Assembly (NCBI GenBank): GCA_025529335.1 | Contig: JAMYHX010000557.1 | Coordinates: 1-26,781, forward strand | Reading direction: 5' to 3' | DNA length: 26,781 nt | Source: Rhizopus sp. PT2906 | Lineage: Eukaryota; Mucoromycota; Mucoromycetes; Mucorales; Rhizopodaceae | Notes under the pieces: model-generated | Seen by the model: only the letters and a program-made list of their open reading frames with translations | The model's database searches: none | What the model was told of the DNA's origin: nothing | In this document: in pieces, positions 10,477 through 20,116 of the stretch | Numbering within the stretch: position 1 is the stretch's first letter | How the letters are laid out: every line of letters starts with the position of its first letter | Position numbers and translations under genes: made by a program

Positions 10477-12060
10477 TTATTGTCTCTTGACAAACTTAAT
10501 AGACGCTCCTTCTGTTTCTGTTCTTCCAGTCCATGACCAAAGATTGGTTCCAATCTCGATCTTGTTGTCTACGTTGCCTCCTTCCAGTTTATATGTTTGA
10601 GTCAAATGAATCAGGGCTGTCACCAAGAATTCCTCGCTTATTTTTCTACCAAGACAGGCACGACGTCCAGCACCAAATGCCATATGATCATTAGCAATCT
10701 TCTTACCAGTTTGATCTTCTTGTAGCAGGCTGACCATCTTTTTTTCAGATTTCAAGAAGCGTTGAGGATCAAACTTTTCGGGATTAGGATAATATTTGCT
10801 GTTATGATGGATTGCGTCTACATTCACAACGAGTTGCGCTTCCGTGTCAATGCGATACGTATGGCCATCAGGTGCTTCAAATTCATAATCTGTACGAGGA
10901 GCATAAGCAAGCAGTTTGTTGGGTGCATCTAAACGCAGCGATTCATAAACAAAGGCTTTGGCCACACCCACTTGTTCTTCTCCAGATGCTTCCAATATCT
11001 TTTCTTGCCATTCAGGTTCAGTAGCAAGACGTTGAATGACTGTGAAAAGGGTCGAAGCCAAGTAGGTTTGAGCATGAACCGTGATATGAGAGATGTTGAT
11101 GAATATCTCCTCTTTTGTGAGTTGAACAGGTTCTGGATCATTCTTGGAAGGATCGATGTTTAACAAACTTTTGCCAATAGTAGGCACTCTGCTGAAAGGT
11201 TCATTTTTTGCCTTTTTGGCTTGTTCTACTGCTTCCCTTTGTGTATAAATGGTATCAAACCATGGTATAAATACTTGCAAGAGATCATCACGGGTCTTGG
11301 TTACAGAGTTATCCATTGTGATAAGCTTGAACAGATCATAGAGTGCGTTGAAAACAGGAAAGAATTGGCCTATGCGGTTATACTTGCTTGTCTGAAGTGC
11401 TTCAAGCGTACGACATCTCTCAACCAAGTCAAGCATGAGATCAGGATCTCGTTTTTCAGGGCCGACAACCATAGTCAAGGCAAGATCAGCAGCAACAAGG
11501 TCAACCAATCGACGAAGTTCCTTTCCAGTGAGTTTCTTTTCTTCATTCAGGGATCCGTTAATACAAGCCGAGAGAGTTTCGGACTGTGAGTTGAGAACAG
11601 GTTCAAATTGTGAATAGTGACCGATGCCAATGACGAGATGAACAGCGCGTCTCAAACGAGCCCAATAAGTTGAGAAAGGAGCGGAGAAGATAGTCTTACC
11701 TCTGTCAGTAACAGTATTTTCAAAAGTATCAGAAGGTACTCGACATGAGTTGTATTGGTCCTTCTCCAGCATAAGCTTTCGGACCAGTTCAGGGGAGTTC
11801 AAGACGATGATTCTTTTAAATCCAATTTCTACCGAGAAGAGTTCACCCAGTTGGTTTGACCATCTCGTTAATGCACGGTATGTTTCTTCTTGGAATTGAT
11901 GGTAAGCATTTGTAAAGTAAGGTAGTCCCTTTGGGCTAGGTGGCCAAGGCTTCTTTATCGTTCCATCCGGTTTCTTGTTATTCCAAAATAGTTTCTGACC
12001 TACTTTAGTGATGATGTAACTAATAAACATTGATATGAAATAGGATGTAATCGTCTTCAT
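10477..12060 (-). CDS. Cytochrome P450 monooxygenase
   Basis: An intronless gene of 527 aa. It has an N-terminal membrane anchor (ITSYFISMFISYIITKVG) followed by a proline-rich hinge (PWPPSPKGLP), as in ER-bound class II P450s that take electrons from a P450 reductase. The K-helix ExxR is Glu373-Arg376 (YESLR). A PERF-like FDPQRF follows. The heme-binding loop FGAGRRACLG has its Cys ligand at about 469. The I helix reads VHAQT near 328-332 instead of the usual AGxDT/AGxET, so the acidic residue before the conserved Thr is Gln. The substrate cannot be told. It is divergent to the coiled-coil gene and sits immediately upstream of TOP3. Confidence 0.93.
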   Translation of the reverse strand: MKTITSYFISMFISYIITKVGQKLFWNNKKPDGTIKKPWPPSPKGLPYFTNAYHQFQEETYRALTRWSNQLGELFSVEIGFKRIIVLNSPELVRKLMLEKDQYNSCRVPSDTFENTVTDRGKTIFSAPFSTYWARLRRAVHLVIGIGHYSQFEPVLNSQSETLSACINGSLNEEKKLTGKELRRLVDLVAADLALTMVVGPEKRDPDLMLDLVERCRTLEALQTSKYNRIGQFFPVFNALYDLFKLITMDNSVTKTRDDLLQVFIPWFDTIYTQREAVEQAKKAKNEPFSRVPTIGKSLLNIDPSKNDPEPVQLTKEEIFINISHITVHAQTYLASTLFTVIQRLATEPEWQEKILEASGEEQVGVAKAFVYESLRLDAPNKLLAYAPRTDYEFEAPDGHTYRIDTEAQLVVNVDAIHHNSKYYPNPEKFDPQRFLKSEKKMVSLLQEDQTGKKIANDHMAFGAGRRACLGRKISEEFLVTALIHLTQTYKLEGGNVDNKIEIGTNLWSWTGRTETEGASIKFVKRQ

Positions 12061-12854
12061 TGTTTAAGAATAAAAATAAGAGAATAAAGGGAAATAAAAA
12101 AGAGAAGAAATCTTGCTTTTATGCTTCTTGATGTCCTTTACCAAATTCGTATTAAACTTCCATATTTGTATATTCCCAAAAAGCTTATCATTGTTGTATC
12201 ACTTTACATTCTCTGCTTTTCCATTGGTTTAGCTTATTTCTGAATACCGTGATTTCCTTAAACACCAGCAACTTGGAATATTTGCCCTGAATCAATTACA
12301 ACTGTGAAGTTTAATATCTCTAATAGTAAACAAATATCCAACGAGGAGAACCTGTTTATCTTTAAATATGACAAATCAAAGGACAGGATTGAACATAGTT
12401 GCTTTACCAGTAAAAAGGAGACGAGAGAGTGTATGTTGTATATGATGTTCGTTTTATCAGATTAATAAAAAAAAGTGTGTTATGAACGATATAATGGCCA
12501 TATGTACTTTTCTTCTAATGAGCCATTGCCAATAAGAATGAACCTATTACAAAGTTTCTCTGTTACAGAAACCTTGGATTTGTGTAAACTGTTTGTATAT
12601 CCACTATTTCTCATTCTATCAAATTCATATATATATATATTTACAAGTATTGCTCTCTCTCTCTCTCTCTGTTGAGATTAGTACAGGTAAAGGATATACC
12701 AGTACCAAGATGTCTCCGCCTTTCTTTATTTACAAACTCTCTTTCATTGTTTTAAAACGTCTTTCCAAATAAAGCATACAGTGTTACACAGTGTATGCTC
12801 ATTAAAAACAAAGTCACTTTTTATTTTTTTTCTTCTTTTTATCTTTGAACAGCG
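12061..12854. promoter_or_regulatory. Divergent intergenic region between P450 and coiled-coil genes
   Basis: 794 bp shared by two head-to-head genes. On the P450 side a CATAAAAG sequence (12124-12117, minus) lies about 60 bp before its ATG. On the other side there is a (CT)n run at about 12651-12671. An inverted repeat GCATACA/TGTATGC (12774-12780, 12792-12798) encloses two direct copies of ACAGTGT and sits 57-81 bp before the coiled-coil start codon. Short open frames inside have no coding character. Confidence 0.4.
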
Positions 12855-15809
12855 ATGGCAGACGTACGAAAAGAAACAGATAGTAATGAGGAGCAAACAA
12901 AGAGCACCATAGAAAGCTTAAAGAGTCGTATTATTGCAACAAATAAGCTTTACAAGTATTTAACGTCAGCAAAGCAAGGTAAAGCACTTTTTTATTATTA
13001 TTCTTTATTTAATCGCGCCTTCTCTCTAGATGCTGAAGAAAAGGCTAAGAAGATCGCTTCACTCAATAACAGCCTTGAAGAAGCACTAAAGATGATTGAT
13101 ACGCGTGATAAAGAATACAAATCACTTGAAACAAAATACAATCAACTACTTGCATCTTCAGGTGACGATCCAGTAGAACTTCAAAATAAAATTCAATCTT
13201 TGCAACAAACGATCTTGACTCTCACACAAGAGAAACAGAAAGCTGAATCTGCTGTCAGCAGCAATACGGTAAGATACACATTAAAATACATTCTAAAAGT
13301 AGGGTTTTTATACATCATGTATTAGATTTACATAAAACAACTGGAAGCACAATGTGAAAGTCTTAGGGAAACAAGTGGAAAGAAAACACAGGGGAGTGCC
13401 AAACAAAATGCAGAGATAAAGCGCTTACAGCAAGAGTTAATGACAAAAACTCAAGAGGTGCAAGAATTAAAAGAGCAACTGGAAGAAGAACGTGAACAAA
13501 AAGATAAAGTAGAGGATGAACTGATGGAACTTCAGATCAACCATGAAATGGTCAACACAAAACAAAAAGAAACAAACGATGAGCTGCAAGAATTCAAGAA
13601 AAAGTATGAAACGCTTGATAACGAATTCAATCAGTTAAAAGACGCCTATGGTAAACTCCAAACTAAACTTATTATGGCTGAAAAGGCAGCAACAGAGGCT
13701 ACTGCCAAAGCTGAAGCAGCCTCACATGCAAGCCAACCTATATATAACGATTCCAGCCTAAAAGAGCAATTGCAGGCAGCTAAAGCTGAGCTTAAGCTCT
13801 CAAAGTTTGAAAACGAATTCTTACGAAACCAAATTAAAAGCATGTATATAAATCAAGAAAAGAACGGCAGTCAACTTTCTGACGAAGAGACCACTGCCAC
13901 TACACACGATCTGTCCTTTAGTAGCGCCGCATCTACTCCTGTTCAACCATCAAAGCCTATACAAAAACGTCCTTTAGTAACATCACAAAACAAATCACCA
14001 GCATCATCAGCCATACCATCAGCATTACCATCATCTCTTGTAAATAGCAATGAAAGCTCTTCAAAGACTCAACAAGCATTACCTTCGCCTGTCCGCAAAC
14101 CCCTTTTAAAATCAACACACACCAAATCACCTGTAGTGCAACCTACCACAAAGCCCCTTTCTCTTTCACAAACGACAACACCACCAACACCTTTAACGTC
14201 TTCAACATCAATACCCAAAGAACAGATCGATAAGACTGCTTATCGTGTCACTGGTCTTATACCTCCACCGCCCATCATACCCCCTACACCAACAAAACTT
14301 ACAACAAGCAACAGCAGCAGGAGCAAGCTTGAAAAATTTGCGAATAGCAGAAACCCTTCAAAGCTCATCGGATCAAATCCTACACCTGTAAGCAAGAAAC
14401 GACCTAGCACGACTGTAGACGTGTCTGAGCTGCCTGAACCCAAGAAGCAGAAACAAGATAACAAGTATTTAAAGATAGCTGATCAATCTGTCAATACAAA
14501 GTACACTTTACCTAGTCATATCGATCTATCTCACGAATTAGAGTCTATCCTGTCAGAAATAGATGCATGTTATGAAAAGATCAAATCAGCCGCTAACCCT
14601 TCAGAATTGTCTGATACTACCTTTGGTATCCCTGGTGGACTACGAATCTCCGTACCTGGTACTGTTGATAAAAGAGAAAAGCTGTACGCTTGGCTCTTAT
14701 GGGCTTTGGTTCATGAAAATACAGAAGCATACGATAAAATGTTGAAGGCACTATCTGCTATTGTCGCTGAACGCATACAATCAACAAAGCCTCAAACTAC
14801 ACTGATGTAAGTTTCAATGATGAAAAAAAAAACAAGATGGAAATCTAACCTATAATGTTTAGGCGTTATATACGACTGGTATCTATACTCTGTAAAGAGC
14901 ATGGTGACTTGAGTCGAATGCGTGTCGTTTGCTTCGATATTGTTCGATATTCAAAATGTGTTGCAAACACTACTGCATGCTTACTTAATGTTGCTTGTAT
15001 CTATAACGAGAGCATTTCACTAATAGGGCAACAACAACGACAGCCTTGGGAGCTACAGACCGTTATTTGTTCTGCTGTGGCTCATATGGTGAATGCAAGT
15101 CATAATAAAACAGTAGGTCATACTAAATGATTGCATGTCTAAAGCTAAAAAGCTTGTTTAATAGGTTAAAGAAACATATTCAAGGATTGTGACTTTATGC
15201 CAGTGGTCTTCACCGCATGATATAGTTCCTTTACAATCTGTTATATCACAAGTTGCTATAACAATGAAATCTCCCGATTTTAAGGAACTGTACAGCAAGA
15301 ACAAAGGTAATAAAAACAAAATACATACAGAAAGAAAAGCATGTTGTTAAACAAATATAATAGCTGCTTTCAAACAACAAACGTTTTGCATAATCAAGAG
15401 TTTAGAGCTAGCCTTTAGCACAATCAATAACTGGACAACAATTTATAATGACTTTATCCGAAATACCTTATGGCCCATGATTGGAGATGAGGTGCTTGAC
15501 GGTCTTTGTCTGGAGCTTCTTGGTGTTCTAGGGTCTCTAGGGGTAGGCGAAGGTGCTGCAGGTCATGATAAATCAGGTGTGATGGTTCTCCTGCACAAGT
15601 TGATGAGTGTACTTAAAGCTGATTTGAGTCCAGGTAGGTGCCGTTAAAGGACAAGTATTAATAAAAGACTAACATATGCTAAAATAGATATGAAGCATTT
15701 ACAATATTCGGCTCTACATGGGGCTATCTTGTTGAGTAGGAATAAGCCCGAGTATCTCAAGTCAATCCAAAAGTGGCTTGATGATAATAATAATAAAGCA
15801 AAAAAATAA
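12855..15809 (+). CDS. Large coiled-coil protein with helical C-terminal domain, function unknown
   Basis: Seven exons: 12855-12978, 13030-13268, 13326-14806, 14863-15112, 15165-15306, 15364-15633, 15688-15809. Introns are 51-57 nt and all phases fit, giving 875 aa. Residues about 1-315 are almost continuous coiled coil, rich in E, K, Q and L heptads. Residues about 325-500 are Ser/Thr/Pro-rich and probably disordered, with PPPPIIPPTPT and basic patches such as KKRPS and PKKQKQ that could act as nuclear signals. Residues about 520-875 look like a folded all-helical domain (EKLYAWLLWALVHENTEAY, MRVVCFDIVR, LELLGVLGSLGVGEG). I do not recognise the family. The layout of long N-terminal coiled coil, disordered middle and helical C-terminal domain resembles the ICE1 subunit of the little elongation complex, but this is only a guess. 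AATAAA lies at 15840-15845. Confidence 0.8.
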
Positions 15810-15839
15810 ACTACGTTTGTTTGTTTGTTAAAATAGAAC

Positions 15840-15845
15840 AATAAA
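15840..15845 (+). terminator. Polyadenylation signal of the coiled-coil gene
   Basis: AATAAA 31 nt after the TAA stop at 15807-15809. Confidence 0.45.
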
Positions 15846-16292
15846 GAACATCTTATGCGTAGTACAAATAATCCTAGAGTATAAAGTGGAGGGTGGCAGA
15901 GCGATGGGGGTAATGGTAGGGGAAAGGGAAGAGGTGAGCAAATCTCAATTCCAGAGAGCATATGTCTTGATATCAATTATATCAAAATCAAAGGAGTTGT
16001 TATCTCCTGGATAATAATACATGCTTGGATAGCAACAGTGAATCGATGAACCAATGCCATCGTGTGGTGATTCAATTAAATGAATAAAAAGAAGGAAAAA
16101 GAAAGAAGAGAAACGGATTAACAGGTTTGTGCCTCAAAGAAGAATAAGGAAGGAAAAAGAAACTTTCCGTTTTGAGTAAAATGCTAATTTACAATACTTC
16201 TTTACTTTTTCCATTGAAATCGAGTTTATTTCATGATCTGGTCGATTTCTAGAAATGTCCAAATGGAGTTTTAATTATTTTATACATTTAAA
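15846..16292. other. Intergenic stretch, no gene seen
   Basis: No coding frame on either strand; a 110-codon minus-strand frame (15976-15644) runs over the last exons of the coiled-coil gene and is a shadow. The plus strand is purine-rich at about 16081-16160. Confidence 0.4.
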
Positions 16293-16300
16293 TATAAAAG
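16293..16300 (+). promoter_or_regulatory. TATA box (TATAAAAG)
   Basis: A consensus TATAAAAG 87-94 bp upstream of the ATG at 16387, followed by a CT-rich leader (about 16342-16361). Initiation would be expected near 16325. This rules against the longer in-frame start at 16255, which lies upstream of the TATA box. Confidence 0.6.
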
Positions 16301-16386
16301 GGAACCGCCGTCTTGGGTTCATTTCATTTCCTGCAGATATTTTGCTTCTCTCTCTCTCTCTTTTTCCTTTTAGTAATATATTGTTA

Positions 16387-16636
16387 ATGGAACATCCCTC
16401 TTCTTGCCCTACCGTTACCACAGTAACCTATGTCGATCCTAATGATGACGACAATGATATAAACAAGGTACCCTATATCGAAGATCATCAAATTGAACCT
16501 ATCTTTTGCGAATGCTGTGGAGTTGATGTCTCGCTATTTGCGTAAGTATAGCTTGTATCTCCCTTTTTTTTGGATTCTATATTTATTAACATTGTATATC
16601 TAAAGACATGAGTTTTGGTGTAGGTTCTCTACTTGA
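16387..16636 (+). CDS. Small Cys/His-containing protein, function unknown
   Basis: Two exons, 16387-16541 and 16606-16636, with a 64-nt intron (GTAAGT donor, CTAAAG acceptor), give 61 aa. The middle is acidic (DPNDDDND). The C-terminal third has CECCGVD and, after splicing, HEFWC, so four Cys and one His lie within 17 residues, which could bind a metal or be lipidated. An alternative acceptor at 16745-16746 also keeps frame and would replace the tail with a Ser/Asn-rich one ending at 16816. I recognise no family. The consensus TATA box and donor site support a real transcript; the exact second exon is uncertain. Confidence 0.45.
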
Positions 16637-16992
16637 TCAAACTCGCCTAAACCATACACACAATTAACACACACACACACTCTCTCTCTCTTATTTCGTA
16701 TTTATTCAGCATGATTCCCCCTCTCCTTTTATTTTTGTTTCCAAAGAGATACCCCCAATGCAACACTAATGGTCAACAACAGCAACAACAGAAGCATACT
16801 ACACATACACACATGACATCCTTTTATGCAACCTTTGTAACTATTATTGTCACAGACATCCTTTATTCATGTACATAAAAAAAATAAAAAGCACTAAAGC
16901 CCTTGCATGAACTTTATTATTATTTCCCCATTTACTTTTGAACTGACGCGCAATGGTTCGCATGAAAAAAAAAAGAGAGTTTATTTTTGCGT
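16637..16992. other. Convergent intergenic region with microsatellites
   Basis: Between the small-protein gene and the Sel1 gene. It contains (CA)n followed by (TC)n at about 16668-16691, CAACAACAGCAACAACAG at about 16775-16792, and A-rich candidate 3'-end signals (AATAAAAAG near 16882). No independent gene seen. Confidence 0.4.
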
Positions 16993-18882
16993 TTAGTCAT
17001 ACTTTGACTTCCATATCCAAGAGTTCCCCATGATCCCTTGCCCTTGTTTATCTGCCATGCGATAGTACTTAGCGGCCATTTTTAGATCCTTTTTCACCCC
17101 GTGGCCATGGTAATAGCAATGACCAAGGTCATTTTGAGCATCTGGGTCGTTCAGGTCGGCTGCTATCTTAAAATAATAGGCCGCTGTCTCCTTGCTCTTC
17201 TTACACTATGCATGAATGTTGGCTTCTTTTTCTTTTTTCCTTTTATTCATTTATATTACTTACACCCCAGCCGTGTCTAAAAGATACGCCTAGCTCATAG
17301 ATAGCCATGATCAGCTCCCCCTTGGCTGCTGATGTATTGACTGTATTCGAAAAGCCTTCCAAGTCTTCAACAGCATGCTCTGCTGCCTTTTGAAGATACT
17401 GAAACGCAAGGTGCTCGTTCTTTTTACAACCCTGTGACAAATAAAATAAAAAAAAGCGGTTGTTTATATAAATATATGTATATATGCATCATATGGTCTT
17501 TCTCTTGACTGTGTGTCAGAAACTTACCCATCCGTGTCGAATAGATATGCCGTACAGAAACATGCCCATCGGCAGTTCCATGGCAGCTGCTTGCTTAAAC
17601 ATCTCGGCCGCTTGTTCTAGTTTGCCTAGTTCATGGAATTTGATGCCTTCATGGACAAAGCGCTCGGCTGCATTATCGGGTACAATAGACTGCTTTTTGT
17701 GATGAGGAGCGTTGTTTACTTTTAAGGTATTGTTGTTATTGTTGTTGCTATTGTTGCTATTGTTGTTGTTGTTGTTATTGTTGTTGTTATTGCTATGACT
17801 GATTTTATGATCTGGGGGATTGACAATCGGAAGAACTGTATGTGGCAAGAGTGTGTTGGGTGAAGGCGTAACAGGAGAACTAGTGAAAGGAGAAAAGCCG
17901 TGGGGTGAGTAAGCGCTGCGAGAGGACCCAGGTGTCATTGATCCAGGCGTCATTGATCCAGGCGTAAGCTGAAGGTCGTGCGGTATAGAGGATGAGCGTG
18001 TGGGAGTCACAATTGCTCGGTTAGGTGAAGAGCTGGATCGAATGGGTGTAGGTGGGATCACTAATGGTGTCAGCGGAGGCTTGGGCATTCTACTGGTGCT
18101 TGTGCTGGCTGTCGGAGCTACTTGACTGGTGTTACTACTACTATTACTACTACTACTACTACTACTACTACTGTTGTTGTTGTTGCCATTGCCTTCTCTT
18201 GTCTGATGCTTTTTATTCTTTGGAACAGGCTGCAGCAAGAACTTGTCAGGAATCGCTTCCTGCACTGATTTTGCTGCCGTACAAGGTTCAGCATAGGCTT
18301 GATATATCTGGAGAGGTATCTCTGCAACGTGCTGTACATTAGACCGTACAGACTTTGGTTGGCACATCACTTGTACCTGTGGATTTGGCAGGTTATGTTC
18401 TTGTTGTTGGTAAGAGTGGAAGAAGGCCATATTTGGAACTGGAGAGACAGGCTCTTGGTTACTTGATCTGTCAATCACGATCGTTGACTTGTTGGGCTCT
18501 GTATGATATTATAAATAAAGGGGAGCAAAGAATTAAGTGTCATCGTTACTTTCATTCGCTCTGTATTTACCAATATAGACATCTCTAGCATACCCACAAC
18601 TATGGTCTTGATGGGTATAGTACTGAAGACCGCTTGGATCAATGAGTGATTCTCGCTCGTAATCTAAAGGCTTCTGTAAAGAAGAGCTCCTTACAGGCTT
18701 TTATTCTTTGCTTTTAATTTCGGTTTTCTTTTTATATATACATGAAATGATGCTTTTTATATTTACATTTACTTGTTTCCACTGATCCATGCTTGCTGTC
18801 TAAGAATGAATGAATAAGATGTCCATTGTATAGGCTATGTATGACTCACATGGTATTCTTGTGTTGAAGGCGGGGGTATCAT
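16993..18882 (-). CDS. Sel1-repeat protein of the DSF2/Nif1 type
   Basis: Six coding exons: 18882-18850, 18799-18773, 18673-18571, 18498-17528, 17431-17264, 17205-16993, in frame, 504 aa. The N terminus (MIPPPSTQEYH, then MDQWKQKPLDYERESLID) and a long Ser/Pro/Asn-rich region precede three to four Sel1 repeats from about residue 331 to the end. These include MFLYGISIRHGWGCKKNEHL, IYELGVSFRHGWGCKKSKE and NDLGHCYYHGHGVKKDLK. The C-terminal MGNSWIWKSKY is, as I recall, typical of fungal DSF2/Nif1 proteins; S. pombe Nif1 is a mitotic inhibitor that acts through the Wee1 pathway. Sel1 repeats are scaffolds for protein binding. Residues about 291-311 are nearly pure Asn, and a poly-Ser run lies near 165. 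An in-frame TAG two codons upstream supports the ATG at 18882. Confidence 0.85.
17727..17795. repeat. Trinucleotide repeat encoding poly-Asn
   Basis: Imperfect (GTT/ATT/GCT)n on the plus strand, reading AAC/AAT with a few AGC codons on the coding strand. It lies in the disordered region of the Sel1 protein and is probably length-variable between strains. Confidence 0.85.
18137..18174. repeat. Trinucleotide (ACT)n repeat encoding poly-Ser
   Basis: A nearly perfect run of ACT/ATT units on the plus strand, AGT on the coding strand, giving a poly-Ser stretch in the Sel1 protein. Confidence 0.8.
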
Positions 18883-18888
18883 TCTACT

Positions 18889-18941
18889 CTAGACAGTAAG
18901 ATCATCCCTCTCTCTTTTCTTTTCTTTTCTTTTTTTCATAC
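18889..18941 (-). other. Probable 5'-UTR intron of the Sel1 gene
   Basis: On the minus strand GAG|GTATGA ... CTTAC ... TCTAG|AGTAGAATG forms a 53-nt intron ending seven bases before the ATG. A TATA box (TATAAAAACA, 19000-18991) lies 50-60 bp upstream of the donor, so the exon before it would be very short and non-coding. Confidence 0.45.
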
Positions 18942-18990
18942 CTCGAATTGGGTGTAGTATGCTCGAATGAATCATAGTGAAAATTGGGTG

Positions 18991-19000
18991 TGTTTTTATA
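18991..19000 (-). promoter_or_regulatory. TATA box of the Sel1 gene
   Basis: TATAAAAACA on the minus strand, about 110 bp upstream of the start codon and upstream of the proposed leader intron. Confidence 0.45.
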
Positions 19001-20116
19001 CATTAAAATGATTTAAAAGAAAGGAAGGGGGGAAAGTAAGGAAAGAAGACTAGAAAGAAAAGAGCATAAGTAAAATAAAAGAAATGAACAATTCCCTTTA
19101 TGGCTTTTTAATCGTGTAATTCATGTATCACAATAAAATTATTATTTTTTTTTGGCTACTTAAGCCCGTTATTATGGAAAAATAGACTGAGAAAATCGAT
19201 TACAAGATGATCTTGACTATAAGAACACCTTTCTTTTGTCTATCCTTTCTCATCATTCACGTATACCTGTACGCATTCACCGTCTGTCTCTTTGCTTACA
19301 GTCATAAAAGGATTTAATAAATCGGTCATTCAATCAAAAGGCACTTTCTAATGATTTGACCAAGTCTGATTTTTTTTCCTTGTCTATTTAGCGTAAAGAA
19401 AGTATTTTTAGAAACTACACTTCAAACTTTGTTATTTTGGTGGTTGTAATCACTCGTTTCTATATTTGTTCGAATTGCGCAACGTAAAATAAAACACAGT
19501 AATGATAGAAGCTTTGTGTTTTGATTTTTATCTTCTTTGAGTGAGAATCGAAACAAAGAGACAAACCGAAAAGAAAACAGGCAGAAACAATAGGATCACT
19601 CCGAGTGTAATCATGATTCTTCACAAATTCGGATTCTATATAAAGTTCCAAGAGACTGGTGTTTAATTTCCTTGAACATTATTGACTGCTAAACAATTAA
19701 ACCATATATAAAACATGAAGAAAACGTCCCCAAATAGATCATCTTCGATTTATGTTCCTCTGTTAATTTTAGCATATTACAATGGCAGCGGTTGGACTAT
19801 GTGAATCATCAGCGAGCTTTGTATCATTAGGTGAACCACGAGGTACGCTAGGTCATCCATTAGCGCGAACTGAAAATGGCAAAGTTAATTCTAGAGTCCC
19901 TTGGTCCAGAGACATCAGTATTATGATTCGAACAAACAACATCTATATCAACAAACAATATCAGCTTATCATTTAAAGCTTTTAATCTACTTTATTTAGT
20001 GTTTATTTCTTAAAGAGAAAGCATTCAAATAAAATAATATTTACAAGACCAGGTAGAAGCATATTTTTTTTTATGAAAAGGTATCTTTGTCTAAGGTATC
20101 ATTTTTTTCTTTCTCC
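19001..20116. other. 1.1-kb intergenic stretch with one doubtful short plus-strand ORF
   Basis: No convincing gene. A plus-strand frame of 64 codons (19782-19976) follows a TATATAAAA at about 19704-19712 by some 75 bp. Its predicted product (start MAAVGLCESS) resembles nothing I know, and another ATG at 19715 opens a 29-codon frame before it. It may be a small gene, a remnant or chance. The remainder is AT-rich with poly(T) and poly(A) runs. Confidence 0.3.

Noticed and set aside
11221..11617. Plus-strand frames of 60-122 codons inside the P450 gene
   Set aside because: Antisense to a well-conserved single-exon gene; no start context or known domain.
16255..16386. Longer N terminus for the small Cys-rich protein from ATG 16255
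   Set aside because: A consensus TATA box (16293-16300) lies inside this extension, so 16255 would be upstream of transcription start.
17727..18174. Possible CRISPR-like or tandem array
   Set aside because: The repeats are simple coding triplets without spacers, and the genome is eukaryotic.
18052..18342. Plus-strand frame with poly-Tyr and poly-Cys
   Set aside because: Shadow of the poly-Ser triplet repeat of the minus-strand Sel1 gene.
17516..18478. Sel1 protein starting at 18478
   Set aside because: That codon is GTG; the frame continues upstream through three short exons to an ATG preceded by an in-frame stop.
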